DNA of 64,000 nt, from the NCBI RefSeq assembly GCF_016918935.1, contig NZ_JAFFOB010000019.1, forward strand, positions 1 to 64,000, read 5' to 3'. Below, piece by piece: positions 27,959-38,255 of the stretch. Both the position numbers and the translations under genes were made by a program. Below the pieces are notes generated by a model, which had not been told where the DNA came from, did no database searches, and saw only the letters and a program-made list of their open reading frames with translations. The stretch comes from Roseitranquillus sediminis. Its GTDB lineage: Bacteria; Pseudomonadota; Alphaproteobacteria; Rhodobacterales; Rhodobacteraceae. The first letter of the stretch is position 1. Each line of letters starts with the position of its first letter.

Positions 27959-28761
27959 GGGGCGGGGGACTGCGCATCTACGCGCTCATCTACCTGCTCT
28001 TCCTCTATGCGCCGATCCTCCTGCTGCCGCTCTTCGCGTTCAACTCGTCGCAGATCATCGCCTTTCCGCTCGCAGGCTTCTCGACCCGCTGGTTCGAGGA
28101 GCTGGTCACGGTCGACGCGCTGCACGAGGCGGTCTTGAACAGCCTCTTCATCGCCGTCGTCTCCGCCGTGCTGGCGACTTTGCTCGGCATTTGCGCCGCC
28201 CGCACCGCCGCCCGCTACCGCTTTCGCGGCAAGGGCCCGGTGCTGGGCTTCATCATGCTCCCGCTGGTGCTGCCCGAGATCATCGTCGCGGTCGCCCTCC
28301 TGACCCTGATCCTGCAGCTCGGCCTCGACCTCTCGGTCTGGAGCGTGATCGCGGCGCACGTCCTGATCTGCGTCCCGTTCTCGATCGCGATCCTGCAATC
28401 AGCATTCCAGAACCTCGACGCCTCGCTCGAAGAGGCGGCGGTCGATCTGGGCGAGACGCGGTGGTCGACCTTTCGCCTCATCACGCTGCCGCTGGTGATG
28501 CCGGGCATCATCTCGTCGCTCCTGATCTCGTTCACGATCTCGCTCGACGAGTTCATCATCGCGTTCTTTCTCAGCGGGACGGACCCCACGCTGCCGGTGT
28601 ATCTCTGGGGCCTCCTGCGCTTTCCGTCGAGCCTGCCGGTCGTGATGGCGCTCGGAACCATCCTTGTCGTGCTGTCCATCCTGCTGATAACCACGGCCGA
28701 ATTCTTCCGCCGCCGCGGCCTCGCCCGGACCGGCGCAACCGACAGCGGGGGCTTCATTTGA
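27955..28761 (+). CDS. ABC transporter permease, PotC-like
   Basis: This encodes 268 residues and six helices. The EAA loop is EEAAVDLGETRWSTFRLITLPL followed by VMPGIISSLLISFTISLDEF, a pattern seen in PotC/PotI proteins. It forms the membrane channel with the upstream permease. The stop codon overlaps the TTG start of the ATPase gene. Confidence 0.88.
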   Translation: MRGGGLRIYALIYLLFLYAPILLLPLFAFNSSQIIAFPLAGFSTRWFEELVTVDALHEAVLNSLFIAVVSAVLATLLGICAARTAARYRFRGKGPVLGFIMLPLVLPEIIVAVALLTLILQLGLDLSVWSVIAAHVLICVPFSIAILQSAFQNLDASLEEAAVDLGETRWSTFRLITLPLVMPGIISSLLISFTISLDEFIIAFFLSGTDPTLPVYLWGLLRFPSSLPVVMALGTILVVLSILLITTAEFFRRRGLARTGATDSGGFI

Positions 28762-29840
28762 GTGGACCGATCGTCGCCCTGAAGGGCGTGCACAAGTCCT
28801 ACGGCGACTACCACGCGCTGCGCGGCATCGACCTCGAGATCGGGGCGGGCGAATTCTTTTCGCTGCTGGGTCCGTCTGGCTGCGGCAAGACGACGCTGCT
28901 GCGCACCATCGCCGGGTTCGAGGATGCCTCCGAGGGCCGCGTCCTGCTCGACGGGCGCGACATGGCAGGCGTGCCGGCCAACCGACGGCCGACGAACATG
29001 GTGTTCCAGACCTACGCCGTCTTTCCGCACCTCAGCGTCGCCGAGAATGTGGGCTTCGGCCTGCGACGCTCGCAGATGCCGAAGCCCGAGCGTGCGCGCG
29101 CCGTCGAGGCGATGCTCGAGCAGGTGGGTCTCGGCGGACTCGGCCGCCGTGCGGCCCACGCGCTCTCGGGCGGTCAGCGGCAGCGGGTCGCGCTCGCTCG
29201 CGCGCTGATCCTCAAGCCCAAGGTCCTGCTGCTCGACGAGCCGCTCTCCGCGCTTGACCGCAAGCTGCGCGAGCAGATGCAGCACGAGCTGCGCAGCCTC
29301 CAGCGCCAGGTCGGCATCACCTTCATCCTGGTCACCCACGACCAGGAGGAGGCGCTGATCATGTCCGACCGCATCGCCGTGATGTTCGAGGGCCTCATCG
29401 CCCAGCTCGCCACGCCCGAGGACATCTACAACCGTCCCGTGGACCGCCGCGTCGCCGAGTTCATCGGCGTGATGAACCTCCTGCGAGCCGAAATTCGCCG
29501 GAACGGCAGCGGCATCGAGGCGGAGATCGAGGGGCTGGGCACCGTGCCGATCGAAGCGCGGCAGGTGCCCGGCGGCCTCACCGGGGCGGCAACCGCCGGC
29601 CTGCGCCCCGAGACGCTGACCGTGCTCTACGAGGGCCAGCCGGATCGCGGCCGCGTCACCCACGGGAACATTGAGGAAGAGACGTACTACGGCGACATGA
29701 CTTATTACGGCGTTCGCCTCGACGGGACCGACAGGCCGGTGACCATCTCGATGCGCAATCTTCCGGGGCGCGACATTCTGGACCCCGGCACGCGGACCCG
29801 CGTGGCGTGGTCGCCCGAGGCGCTGATCTTCTTTCCCTGA
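28758..29840 (+). CDS. ABC transporter ATP-binding protein, PotA-like
   Basis: This encodes 360 residues from a TTG overlapping the permease stop. Walker A is LGPSGCGKTTLLR, the Q loop FQTYAVFPHL, the signature LSGGQRQRVALARAL, Walker B VLLLDEPLSALD, then VTHDQEEAL. Residues 245-360 form the TOBE/regulatory domain. It energises import through the two upstream permeases. The gene ends 3 bases from the end of the convergent tetR gene. Confidence 0.92.
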   Translation: MSGPIVALKGVHKSYGDYHALRGIDLEIGAGEFFSLLGPSGCGKTTLLRTIAGFEDASEGRVLLDGRDMAGVPANRRPTNMVFQTYAVFPHLSVAENVGFGLRRSQMPKPERARAVEAMLEQVGLGGLGRRAAHALSGGQRQRVALARALILKPKVLLLDEPLSALDRKLREQMQHELRSLQRQVGITFILVTHDQEEALIMSDRIAVMFEGLIAQLATPEDIYNRPVDRRVAEFIGVMNLLRAEIRRNGSGIEAEIEGLGTVPIEARQVPGGLTGAATAGLRPETLTVLYEGQPDRGRVTHGNIEEETYYGDMTYYGVRLDGTDRPVTISMRNLPGRDILDPGTRTRVAWSPEALIFFP

Positions 29841-29843
29841 GCG

Positions 29844-30461
29844 CTACGCGTCCGGGGGGATCAGGCCCAACCCGCGCAGGTAGATGCCGATGCCCGACTC
29901 GAGCAAGTCCTCGGGCGAAAAGGGCGACTTGGCGCCAACCTCGCCGCGTGCAAAGAGCTCGACTACGCCGTGGCTCATCGCCCAGACATGGGCCGAGAAC
30001 ATCTGCGGCGGCGGACGCTTCTCCGGCGGGATGCGCTGCGACAGCCCCTCCGCCGCCCGCTCGAGCACGCGCGCGGCGCGCGACGCGGCGTCCGACAGCG
30101 CCGAGCTCCGGTTTGGCGCAATGCCGCTTTCGAACATGGCGATGTAGTGGCCGGGATAACGGCGCGCGAAGGCGAGATAGGCGCGTCCAGTCGCCTCGAA
30201 GGAGGCGAGGGCGGACGGCTGGCCGCTCTCGTAGGCGTGCTCCATCAGGTCGGCGAAGATGGCGTAGCCCTGCCGCGCCGCCTCGGCGATCAGGTCCTCG
30301 CGCCCCACGAAGTGCCGGTAGACCGCCGCGGGCGTCACGCCCGCATCCTTGGCCGCCTCGCTGAGGGTGAAGCCCGCCGGCCCCTTCGCCTCGATCAGCG
30401 CCAGCGCCGCCTCGACGAGGGCCTGTCGCAGGTTGCCATGGTGATAGCCCTGCTTAGGCAT
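29844..30461 (-). CDS. TetR-family transcriptional regulator
   Basis: This encodes 205 residues. The DNA-binding helix-turn-helix is at 13-60 (AGFTLSEAAKDAGVTPAAVY, RHFVGREDL), and the C-terminal ligand domain is of the TetR_C_13/WHG type. It lies 6 bases downstream of metA in the same direction and convergent with the ABC genes. Its target is unknown; the neighbouring transporter or the metA operon are candidates by position only. Confidence 0.9.
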   Translation of the reverse strand: MPKQGYHHGNLRQALVEAALALIEAKGPAGFTLSEAAKDAGVTPAAVYRHFVGREDLIAEAARQGYAIFADLMEHAYESGQPSALASFEATGRAYLAFARRYPGHYIAMFESGIAPNRSSALSDAASRAARVLERAAEGLSQRIPPEKRPPPQMFSAHVWAMSHGVVELFARGEVGAKSPFSPEDLLESGIGIYLRGLGLIPPDA

Positions 30462-30467
30462 CCGCGC

Positions 30468-31385
30468 TCACCGACCGACTTCGGCGATGTCGAAGGGCGT
30501 GGTCTGGTAGATCTGGTTGATCCAGTTGCCGTAGAGCAGGTGGGCATGGCTGCGCCAGCGGTTGCGCGGGCTCTGGCACGGGTCGTCGCCGGGGAAGTAG
30601 TCGACAGGCGCGGCAATCCTCCGACCCTCCGACAGGTCGCGCCGATACTCCTCGGCCAAGGTCCCGCTGTCGTACTCGAAGTGGTTGAAGATGTAGAGCG
30701 CGCGGTGGCACGGGTCCTCGACGAGGCACGGCCCCACCTCGGGCGAGCCGAGCAGCGTTCTCAGCCCCTCCGCCGCGTCGATCTCCGGCTGCCGGACTTC
30801 GGTCCAGCGGCTGACCGGCACCACGCAATCGTCCGAGAAGCCGCGGAGATAGGGCGAGGCGGGATCCCAGTTGTCGTGCCGGTAGCAGCCGAAGGCCTTT
30901 GCCTCCAGCATGTGCTTCGCGACTCCGTGGAAGTGGTGGATCATCGCCATCCCGCCCCAGCACACGCCGAAGGTCGAATGCACGTGCGTCTGCGTCCAGT
31001 CCATCACCTCGCGGAGTTCGTCCCAGTAGGTCACCTCCTCGAACGGCAGGTGCTCAATCGGCGCACCGGTGATGATGAGGCCGTCGAACTTCTCGCCCCG
31101 CACGTCGGAGAACGGGCGGTAGAACGCCTCCATGTGCTCCGCCGCGGTGTTCTTCGTCTCGTGCGAGGTCATGCGGATGAGGTTCAGGTCAATCTGCAGT
31201 GGCGTCGCGCCGATCAGTCGGGCGAACTGCGTCTCGGTCTGGATCTTCTTCGGCATGAGGTTCAGGAGTCCGATCCTCAGCGGGCGGATGTCCTGCCGCG
31301 CCGCTGTCGCCTCCGACATCACCATCACGCCTTCCCGGGTCAGGACCTGGAAGGCAGGAAGGTCTGCGGGGATAGTGATCGGCAT
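30468..31385 (-). CDS. metA: Homoserine O-acetyltransferase, MetA family
   Basis: This encodes 305 residues, full length. The catalytic residues are visible: Cys142 in [10 protein letters not shown], and His235 and Glu237 in NHFEYDSG. At position 111 the sequence [10 protein letters not shown] has Glu. In biochemical studies of this family Glu111 gives acetyl-CoA specificity while Gly111 (E. coli) gives succinyl-CoA, so acetylation is expected. It is a step in methionine synthesis in the cytoplasm. It is preceded by only 38 bases after the ATPase gene, too short for a SAM riboswitch, and I saw none. Confidence 0.93.
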   Translation of the reverse strand: MPITIPADLPAFQVLTREGVMVMSEATAARQDIRPLRIGLLNLMPKKIQTETQFARLIGATPLQIDLNLIRMTSHETKNTAAEHMEAFYRPFSDVRGEKFDGLIITGAPIEHLPFEEVTYWDELREVMDWTQTHVHSTFGVCWGGMAMIHHFHGVAKHMLEAKAFGCYRHDNWDPASPYLRGFSDDCVVPVSRWTEVRQPEIDAAEGLRTLLGSPEVGPCLVEDPCHRALYIFNHFEYDSGTLAEEYRRDLSEGRRIAAPVDYFPGDDPCQSPRNRWRSHAHLLYGNWINQIYQTTPFDIAEVGR

Positions 31386-31423
31386 CGGCGGGTCCTTCGG
31401 GCGGAGCGCTCGGAATACGCCCC

Positions 31424-32287
31424 TCAGCGGCGTCTCTCAAGTGCCTCGGCGACGAGGTCGATCACGTCCTGGGCCGAACGCACCTGCGCGACCTCGGACG
31501 CCGCGACCGTGACGCCCCACTTGTCGGCCATGGCGCGATAGATCGGCTGACGGTGCGCGAGAGCGCGGGCATAGGTCCAGCGCACGAACGCGTCGGGGTC
31601 CACTCCGACGGGCGACTGTCCCGTCTGGCCGAGATACTCGTACCATGCTGCGCGCAGCATGTCGGGACGGTAGTACATCGGCTTCGGTGCCCGGTCGAAG
31701 CGGCGTATCAGTTCCTCGGTGTGCGCGTCGCTGCCCTCGATCCAGACCGGCAGAAGGTGCTGCGTCAGGAGAGTCAGGAGCGGGTCAGTCGGGTCATGCG
31801 GATCGACCACCTCGCAGATCGAGCCGCTCGTGTCGCAGACGAAGTCGTCGTAGCCGTAGAGGTCGCGCGCGCGGTCGATGAAGCGCACCGTGTCGCGCAT
31901 CGCCGCGATCTCCGCCTCGCGGTGCAGCTCTTGCCGCGCCATGTACTCCTCGAAGGGCAGCCCCCCCTTGGCGGGGTCGCCCGGCTTGCCGAGGAAGGTG
32001 GAAAGAGGCGCAAGGTTTTCGAACGTTATGTTCGAGGCGATGTAGATCGAGTCGCTCAGCAGCAGGTCGCGCAGGAAGGGCTCGCGCATCGCCACGCGCT
32101 TGAAGTTGTCGACGATGTGCTCGCCGAGATACCGCGTGCCAATCCGGTAGTCGACCGAGTAGTGGAACCACCCGCCGGCCCGCCGTAGCAGGTTCGAGAC
32201 GTGGGTCTTGCCAAGCCCCGACATGCCGAAGAGCAGGATGCGCTTCGATGCGGCGGCGCGCCAGTCGTCGGAGGTCTTGTAGATCAT
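31424..32287 (-). CDS. P-loop ATPase of unknown role
   Basis: This encodes 287 residues starting at [20 protein letters not shown], chosen because the Walker A motif [14 protein letters not shown] follows shortly, as in the alphaproteobacterial family. Further motifs include [20 protein letters not shown] and [12 protein letters not shown]. The size and fold suggest a kinase-like or AAA-like ATPase; I cannot name its substrate. It is first in a minus-strand run with metA and tetR, a neighbourhood worth comparing across Rhodobacterales. Confidence 0.75.
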   Translation of the reverse strand: MIYKTSDDWRAAASKRILLFGMSGLGKTHVSNLLRRAGGWFHYSVDYRIGTRYLGEHIVDNFKRVAMREPFLRDLLLSDSIYIASNITFENLAPLSTFLGKPGDPAKGGLPFEEYMARQELHREAEIAAMRDTVRFIDRARDLYGYDDFVCDTSGSICEVVDPHDPTDPLLTLLTQHLLPVWIEGSDAHTEELIRRFDRAPKPMYYRPDMLRAAWYEYLGQTGQSPVGVDPDAFVRWTYARALAHRQPIYRAMADKWGVTVAASEVAQVRSAQDVIDLVAEALERRR

Positions 32288-32327
32288 GCGCCTCCCGCTG
32301 CCACGCCGGCAGCCGCGGCGCAAGGTC

Positions 32328-32352
32328 CCGGCTCCAGACAGTCCGGAGCCGG
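32328..32352 (-). terminator. Hairpin after the FadL-like gene
   Basis: An 8-bp stem, CCGGCTCC (32328-32335) and GGAGCCGG (32345-32352), lies just past the stop of the porin gene on the minus strand. No T run follows, so it is only a candidate. Confidence 0.4.
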
Positions 32353-32359
32353 TGAGCCC

Positions 32360-33490
32360 TTAGAAGTTGTAGCCGATCTCGATGCCGACGCCGATCGCTT
32401 CGTTGTCGGTGAAATCACCTGCCTGAGCGCCGCTAAGCTGGGTCTCGGCATCGCCAAGCCAAGCGTAGCTGACACCCCCGGTGATCGAGACGTTCTCGAT
32501 CCGGTACGTGCCGCCGAGCGTGACGCTGGTCCGTCCGTCGGACGGGCCGAGATTGGCGGCGAAACCGCCGACCTGCGGCTCGTAGGAGACCGAGAGCGCG
32601 CCCGAGAACTGTTCCGTGAACTGCCGCCCGACCCCGAGCGTATACGTCCAAGTATCTTCCTCGAAGCTGACAAGGGCCTGGTCCGCCAGACTGAGGTAAT
32701 CGGCGGGAGAAATGTCAAACTCGTCCCAATCGACCCACCGGACACCTCCAAAGAGGAGCGTGTCCGGCGCCACCCCCGTCTGGAACTCCAGGTTCACCGA
32801 CTGCGGCGTTTCGATCTCGGTATTTGATTCCCGGCCTAGTCCGAGCACCGAGTCCTCGACCGTGTCCAGATTGTGCTCGATCCGCGAGTTGTAGGTTAGT
32901 GCAATGCGCGCCGCGATCGCCGGGATTTCGTAAGCTGCGCCGATCAGGTAGCCGACGCCCGCGTCCGCCTCGCCGTCGGCCTCGTAGGGCGTACCGGCGA
33001 GCGGGCCGAGGGGGGAGGTGACGAAGGGGACGATCGCCGTCGCCTCTAGCGTCTGGTAGCGCAGGCCGCCGTGCAAGCTGAAGTTCGACGGCATCTTGTA
33101 ACGCAGCACCGCCGTCAGCGAGTTCGTGTTGAGTTCGGCCGTGGAGCCGGCAGCGAAGTACGTGCCGCCGGGATAGTCGACGTCGGCGCCGAACGGCTGG
33201 TCGAAGATGAGCGCGCCGCTCAGGCCGTTTCCGAAGTCATGCTTGTAGGCCGCGGAGAGCTGGCGGAAATCATCTACCATGTTGCCGGATGACGAACCGG
33301 CGGGCGAACCGGGCAGGTTGATCACCTGTACGCCGGAGAGGTCGGGACTGACGGTGCCGAACGCCAGTTCCGCCCGGTTCCCCTCCTCAAAGATGATGGC
33401 GATCGACTGGCCCGAGCGGTCGACGCCGCCAGCAAAGGCAGTGCCCGTGCCGAGGACGACTGCGCTGGTGGTTGCGAGAAACCGGTGCAT
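32360..33490 (-). CDS. Outer membrane transport protein, OmpP1/FadL family
   Basis: This encodes 376 residues with a signal peptide (MHRFLATTSAVVLGTGTAFA) and GAGGGAGA upstream of the start. The body alternates hydrophobic and polar residues as in a 14-strand barrel, with an N-terminal GGVDRSGQSIAIIFEEGN segment typical of Rhodobacterales FadL-like proteins and a C-terminal aromatic end (GVGIEIGYNF) recognised by the BAM machine. It probably admits hydrophobic compounds such as fatty acids. It is a single-gene unit. Confidence 0.88.
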   Translation of the reverse strand: MHRFLATTSAVVLGTGTAFAGGVDRSGQSIAIIFEEGNRAELAFGTVSPDLSGVQVINLPGSPAGSSSGNMVDDFRQLSAAYKHDFGNGLSGALIFDQPFGADVDYPGGTYFAAGSTAELNTNSLTAVLRYKMPSNFSLHGGLRYQTLEATAIVPFVTSPLGPLAGTPYEADGEADAGVGYLIGAAYEIPAIAARIALTYNSRIEHNLDTVEDSVLGLGRESNTEIETPQSVNLEFQTGVAPDTLLFGGVRWVDWDEFDISPADYLSLADQALVSFEEDTWTYTLGVGRQFTEQFSGALSVSYEPQVGGFAANLGPSDGRTSVTLGGTYRIENVSITGGVSYAWLGDAETQLSGAQAGDFTDNEAIGVGIEIGYNF

Positions 33491-33583
33491 TGTTCTCCCT
33501 CGAATTGGTCGGATCCCATTCAGTCCGCGCGGCGTACAAGGTCAACTGTCTCCGGCTTCTATGAGCAATTATCTAACTCGGCG

Positions 33584-34525
33584 TTATCTTTCTGTCACAA
33601 CCTTCCCCCGTCGTCTCCTCTCGTTCCACACGTTGAGGTAGATGGCCGCGAAGATCACCGCGGCGCCCAGAAAGACGGGCGTTTCCAGCGGCTCGCCGTA
33701 GAGCAGCATGCCCACGATCGCGATGACCGGCAGGCGCGCGAAGTCGAGCGGGATCACCACCGTCGCCGGTGCTAGCGAGAGTGCCTGCGTCAGGCAGAAG
33801 TGCGCGAGCAGCCCGGCGCAGGCGATGACGCCGACCCAGGGCCAGTTGCCGGGCGAGGGCAGGGTGATCGACCCGTCGATCCCCGCGCAGATCAGGCCGA
33901 AGGTCGCCTGCATCACCGTCAGCCAGAAGAGGATCGAGGTGATCGTCTCGGTCCGCGTCAGCAGCTTTGTCGTCAGCGCCGAACCGGCGAAACCGATGGC
34001 AGCGAGCGCCGCCGCCACCAGCCCGGCCGAGATCGGCTCCGCCCCCGGCCGCGCCACGATCAGGATTCCGAGGAAGCCCGTCACCGCCGCGAAGACGCGC
34101 GCCCGGTTCAGGTGCTCCGCCAGAATCAGCGGCGCCAGCAGCGCGACCCAGAGCGGCTGGCTGAACTCCAGTGCGAAGACTTGCGCCAGCGGCGCCGCCG
34201 TGATCGCGAAGAACCAGAGGTTCTGCCCGGTGAAGTGACTGACGTTCCGCACCAGGTGCAGGCCCATCCGGTTTGCCCGGACCTGACGCAGAGTGCCCGC
34301 GACCGAGGCCACGCCGAGCACCAGCGCGATGCCGAGGAGCGATCGGTAGAGCATGATCTCAAACGTATCTAGCTCCAAACTAACCTCGCGACCGGCGACC
34401 GCCATCGAGCTGAAGCTGACGATCGCACCGGTCATCCAGGCTGCTGCGGCGAGCGGTCTCGACGTCTCGGGGGACAGGGCAGCGCCACCGGCGAGGGAAA
34501 GACGCCGCGGAAGCCTCACTCCCAC
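33584..34525 (-). CDS. DMT-superfamily transporter (EamA)
   Basis: This encodes 313 residues with ten membrane helices in two EamA repeats: first about 25-155, second about 165-300 ending in [20 protein letters not shown]. The start overlaps the end of guaA by 10 bases, so it is probably cotranscribed. An internal Met ([15 protein letters not shown]) is an alternative start. The substrate, often an amino acid or purine-related metabolite in this group, cannot be read from sequence. Confidence 0.85.
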   Translation of the reverse strand: MGVRLPRRLSLAGGAALSPETSRPLAAAAWMTGAIVSFSSMAVAGREVSLELDTFEIMLYRSLLGIALVLGVASVAGTLRQVRANRMGLHLVRNVSHFTGQNLWFFAITAAPLAQVFALEFSQPLWVALLAPLILAEHLNRARVFAAVTGFLGILIVARPGAEPISAGLVAAALAAIGFAGSALTTKLLTRTETITSILFWLTVMQATFGLICAGIDGSITLPSPGNWPWVGVIACAGLLAHFCLTQALSLAPATVVIPLDFARLPVIAIVGMLLYGEPLETPVFLGAAVIFAAIYLNVWNERRRRGKVVTER

Positions 34526-36081
34526 TCGATGGTGCCGGGCGGCTTCGACGTGACGTCGTAGGTCACGCGGTTGATCCCGTGCACCTCGTTGATGATCCGG
34601 GTCGCTGTCTCTCCGAGGAATTCGTGGGTGAAGGGGTAGTAGTCCGCCGTCATCCCGTCCACGCTGGTGACCGCCCTGAGCGCGCAGGCATAATCGTAGC
34701 TGCGCCCGTCTCCCATCACACCCACGGTCCGCACCGGCAGCAGCGCGACGAACGCTTGCCAGATGTCGTCGTAGAGGCCGTGCCGCCGGATCTGGTCGAT
34801 GTAGATCGCGTCCGCCTTGCGCAGGATCTCCAGCTTGTCGCGCGTCACCTCGCCGGGGCAGCGGATGGCGAGGCCGGGGCCGGGGAACGGATGGCGGCCG
34901 ATGAAGCTCGCCGGAAGGCCCAGCTCGCGCCCCAGCGCACGGACCTCGTCCTTGAAGAGCTCGCGCAGCGGCTCGACCAGCTTCAGCCCCATCTTCTCCG
35001 GCAGGCCGCCCACGTTGTGGTGGCTCTTGATCGTGACCGACGGGCCGCCGGCGAAGCTGACGCTCTCGATCACGTCGGGGTAGAGCGTGCCCTGCGCAAG
35101 AAACGCCGCTCCGCCAACCGCTTCTGCATGCTTCTGGAACACGTCGATGAAGAGGCGGCCGATGGTCTTCCGCTTGACCTCCGGGTCCGCGACGCCGTCC
35201 AGCGCATCGAGGAAAAGATCGCTCTCGTCAGCATGTACGAGTGGGATGTTATAGTGGTCGCGAAACATCGTGACCACTTCCTGCGCCTCGTTCTGCCGCA
35301 GCAGCCCGTGATCGACGAAGACGCAGGTCAGCTGATCGCCGATCGCCTCGTGGATCAGCACTGCCGCCACCGAGCTGTCGACGCCGCCGGAGAGACCGCA
35401 GATCACCTTGCCGTCGCCGACCTGAGTGCGAATCTTTGCGATGGCTTCGGCACGATAGGCGCCCATCGTCCAGTCGCCCTTAAAGCCGGCGAGCCGCGCG
35501 AAGTTCTGCAGGAGCAGTCGCCCATTCGGCGTGTGGTGCACTTCGGGGTGGAACTGCACCGCATAGAAGCCGCGCGCCTCGTCTGCGACGATGGCCATCG
35601 GCGCGTTGGGAGAGGTGCCGACGACCTCGAACCCCGGCGCCAGTTCCGTCACCCGGTCGCCGTGGCTCATCCACACTTCCTCGCGCCCGGTGGCGAAAAG
35701 GCCGGCGAAGATCGAGTCGCGCCCGTGTGTCCCGCTAGGGGTGACGAAGGCGCGTCCGAACTCGCGGTGGTGCCCGCCCTCGACCCGGCCGCCCAGCTGG
35801 AGCAGCATCGTCTGCTGCCCATAGCAGATGCCCAGCACCGGCACGCCTAGATCGAAGACAGCATCCGGCGCTCGCGGGCTGTCGGCGGCCGTCGCGCTGG
35901 CGGGGCCGCCGGAGAGGATGACGCCCTTCGGCGCGAGTTCCCGCATCTTGGCGTCGTTCAGGGCATTGTAGGGCCAGATCTCGCAGTAGACGCTTGCCTC
36001 GCGCAGGCGGCGGGCGATCAGCTGCGTCACCTGACTGCCGAAGTCGATGATGAGGAGGAGGTCGTGGCGTGAGCGGTCCAT
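34516..36081 (-). CDS. guaA: GMP synthase (glutamine-hydrolysing)
   Basis: This encodes 521 residues. The start at [20 protein letters not shown] gives the normal length; the longer open frame is chance. The class I amidotransferase domain (1-200) has [10 protein letters not shown] with catalytic Cys and QFHPEVHHT. The ATP pyrophosphatase domain has [13 protein letters not shown] (PP-loop). The C-terminal dimerisation domain ends [17 protein letters not shown]. It makes GMP from XMP. Coupled downstream is the DMT transporter. Confidence 0.97.
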   Translation of the reverse strand: MDRSRHDLLLIIDFGSQVTQLIARRLREASVYCEIWPYNALNDAKMRELAPKGVILSGGPASATAADSPRAPDAVFDLGVPVLGICYGQQTMLLQLGGRVEGGHHREFGRAFVTPSGTHGRDSIFAGLFATGREEVWMSHGDRVTELAPGFEVVGTSPNAPMAIVADEARGFYAVQFHPEVHHTPNGRLLLQNFARLAGFKGDWTMGAYRAEAIAKIRTQVGDGKVICGLSGGVDSSVAAVLIHEAIGDQLTCVFVDHGLLRQNEAQEVVTMFRDHYNIPLVHADESDLFLDALDGVADPEVKRKTIGRLFIDVFQKHAEAVGGAAFLAQGTLYPDVIESVSFAGGPSVTIKSHHNVGGLPEKMGLKLVEPLRELFKDEVRALGRELGLPASFIGRHPFPGPGLAIRCPGEVTRDKLEILRKADAIYIDQIRRHGLYDDIWQAFVALLPVRTVGVMGDGRSYDYACALRAVTSVDGMTADYYPFTHEFLGETATRIINEVHGINRVTYDVTSKPPGTIEWE

Positions 36082-36214
36082 TGCCCCGCGATAGAAGCGC
36101 GCCCGCCCGAGGGCAAGGGCCGCGCCGCCCGCCACGCGTCGCGTCGGCCGAATCTTCGATTGACCGACCCCCCGGTTGATCTCTACCGAATCCTTCAGGA
36201 CCGGGAGGCGCGGC

Positions 36215-37744
36215 ATGGCAGAGCGGCGGGGACGTGGCGGCGGAGCGGCACGACGGGCCGAGCGGCGCACGCTGCAGGTCGAGGCGGCGCGGTTCATCGA
36301 GCGGCGCATCCCCACGCTCGACATCCTTCACCCCGAGGCGCTGGAGCTGATCGAGACGAACGCCGAGACGGTGCTCGAAGAGATCGGCATCGCCTTTCCC
36401 GAGAACCCCGCGGCGCTGGCGCGTTGGCGCGACGCCGGCGCGGACGTGGACGGCGATCGGGTGCGCATACCGCGCGGCCTGGCGAGAAGCCTCTGCGCGA
36501 CCGCTCCTTCACGCTTCACCCAGCTCGCGCGCAACCCGGCGCGCAGCGTCGAGATCGGCGGCAATTCCCTCGTCTTCGCACCCGTCTACGGGCCGCCCTT
36601 CATCCGCGACCGGAGCGGCGGGCGGCGCTACGCGACGATCGAGGACTTTCGCACCCTGGTGAAGCTCGGCCAGATGTCGCGCTGGCTGCACCACTCGGGC
36701 GGCACCCTGTGCGAGCCGACGGACTTGCCGGTCAACAAGCGGCACCTCGACATGCTGCTCGCCCACATGACGCTGAGCGACAAGCCGTTCATGGGCTCGG
36801 TCACCGAACCCTCGCGCGCCGAGGACTCCGTCGCCATGGCCGCGATCCTCTTCGGCCGCGAGGCGTTGGCAGAAAACGCGGTGCTCACATCGCTCATAAA
36901 CCTCAACTCACCGCTCACATTCGACGCGACGATGGCCGGCGCGCTGGAGGTTTACGCGGCGGCGGGGCAGGCCTGCATCATCTCGCCCTTCATCGTCGGC
37001 GGGGCGATGGCGCCGGTGACGGTCCTTGGGACGCTGACGCAGATCCAGGCTGAGGTGACGGCGGCCGTCGCTTATTCGCAGCTCGTGCGCAGCGGCGCGC
37101 CGGTGATCTTCGGCGCCTTCGTCACGTCGATCGACATGAACAGCGGCGCGCCCACCTTCGGCACGCCGGAGGCCGCGCAGGTGACCTTCGGCGCCGGACA
37201 GCTCGCGCGGCGTCTCGGGCTGCCTTACCGCTCGGCCGGAGGGTTCACGGGATCGAAACGTCCCGACGCCCAGGCGGGGTACGAATCAGCCAACTCGCTG
37301 CAGGCGGGTTTGCTGGCGGGGGTCAGTTTCATGCTGCACGCGTGCGGGTGGCTCGAGGGCGGTCTCGTGGCCTCGCCGGAAAAATTCGTGATGGATGCGG
37401 ACCAACTCGGCGCGCTGCACCGCTTCGCGGCGGGCGTCCGGACGGAGCCCGCCGACGATGCGATGGATGCCATTCGCGAGGTCGGGCCGGGCGGTCACTA
37501 CCTCGGCTGCGCCCACACGCAGGCGCACTTCAAGGAGGCGTTCTGGCGGAGCGACGTGCTTGACTATCGCCCGTTCGAAAGCTGGGACGAGGCGGGCGCG
37601 CCCGACACGGAGGCGCTCGCCGCCGCCAGGGTCGACCGGCTGCTCGCCGCCTACGAGCAGCCGCCGCTTGACCCTGCTGTCCTCGAGCAGCTCGAGGAGT
37701 TCGTTTCGCGGCGCAAGGCTGCGGAACCAGACAGCTTTTCCTGA
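36215..37744 (+). CDS. Trimethylamine methyltransferase-family (MttB-like) protein, non-pyrrolysine
   Basis: This encodes 509 residues. The ATG at 36215 has GGGAGG 6 bases upstream. It is a TIM barrel of the MttB superfamily: [59 protein letters not shown] and a glycine-rich [12 protein letters not shown] end. There is no in-frame UAG, so it lacks pyrrolysine and belongs to the MtgB-like group, which demethylates glycine betaine or other quaternary amines via a corrinoid protein. No corrinoid or activating protein is encoded nearby. It is divergent from guaA. Confidence 0.88.
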   Translation: MAERRGRGGGAARRAERRTLQVEAARFIERRIPTLDILHPEALELIETNAETVLEEIGIAFPENPAALARWRDAGADVDGDRVRIPRGLARSLCATAPSRFTQLARNPARSVEIGGNSLVFAPVYGPPFIRDRSGGRRYATIEDFRTLVKLGQMSRWLHHSGGTLCEPTDLPVNKRHLDMLLAHMTLSDKPFMGSVTEPSRAEDSVAMAAILFGREALAENAVLTSLINLNSPLTFDATMAGALEVYAAAGQACIISPFIVGGAMAPVTVLGTLTQIQAEVTAAVAYSQLVRSGAPVIFGAFVTSIDMNSGAPTFGTPEAAQVTFGAGQLARRLGLPYRSAGGFTGSKRPDAQAGYESANSLQAGLLAGVSFMLHACGWLEGGLVASPEKFVMDADQLGALHRFAAGVRTEPADDAMDAIREVGPGGHYLGCAHTQAHFKEAFWRSDVLDYRPFESWDEAGAPDTEALAAARVDRLLAAYEQPPLDPAVLEQLEEFVSRRKAAEPDSFS

Positions 37745-37747
37745 TCC

Positions 37748-38035
37748 TCAGGTGACGATGCGCGGCAGCAGGCGCGCCTCGGCGATGAGCGCGATCAGCA
37801 GCTCCACGTGGCGGGCGGGGCTGTAGGCGGCATCCCGTGCCCGGCGCGTTTCCTCGATCCGCGCCTCCTCCGCAATCAGCGACGAGATCGCTCGGGTTGG
37901 CGCCGGCAGGGTCTCGGCCTTCATCAAGCGCTTCAGGTCGCGCTCGCGGTTGTAATCGCGCAGTCCGAAGCGCGCAGCGCGGATAAGTAGGCGCGGCCGG
38001 CGCAGCGTGTTCAAAGCCCCTGTGAGATTGGTCAT
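37748..38035 (-). CDS. DUF6477 family protein
   Basis: This encodes 95 residues starting MTNLTGALNTLRRPRLLIRA, then ARFGLRDYNRERDLKRLM and AYSPARHVELLIALIAEARL, matching the whole DUF6477 pattern. The longer open frame to 38326 lacks similarity in its extra part. It is a basic, helical protein of unknown function restricted to Rhodobacterales-type genomes. It is divergent from the DUF6456 gene. Confidence 0.8.
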   Translation of the reverse strand: MTNLTGALNTLRRPRLLIRAARFGLRDYNRERDLKRLMKAETLPAPTRAISSLIAEEARIEETRRARDAAYSPARHVELLIALIAEARLLPRIVT

Positions 38036-38255
38036 CCTGGTTTTCCCATTCTTGACGAAGCAGACAGCGGCAGCTTCAAACAACCAGAGCGGGTGTTGCG
38101 CTGTGGACAGTATTTGCGTTCGTTGGCTTCCGGTGATCTTCAAGTTTGATAAAGACCTTGAATTGATGAAATTCGTCGCCAAAGCGCCGGACGCAGCTAC
38201 AATCGAAAGTTGTGGATCGTCTGGGGAAAAGTTCGGTCGGAGGGCGACGGGTGCA

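Noticed and set aside
28215-29663. 482-codon open frame antisense to the PotC/PotA-like genes
   Set aside because: The sense strand carries Walker A, Walker B and signature motifs.
31386-31423. SAM riboswitch upstream of metA
   Set aside because: Only 38 bases separate the genes, and none of the SAM-II core pattern is visible.
34579-35850. 423-codon open frame antisense to guaA
   Set aside because: Explained entirely by the complementary strand of GMP synthase.
36215-37744. Pyrrolysine-containing trimethylamine methyltransferase
   Set aside because: There is no in-frame UAG codon; it is the non-pyrrolysine type.
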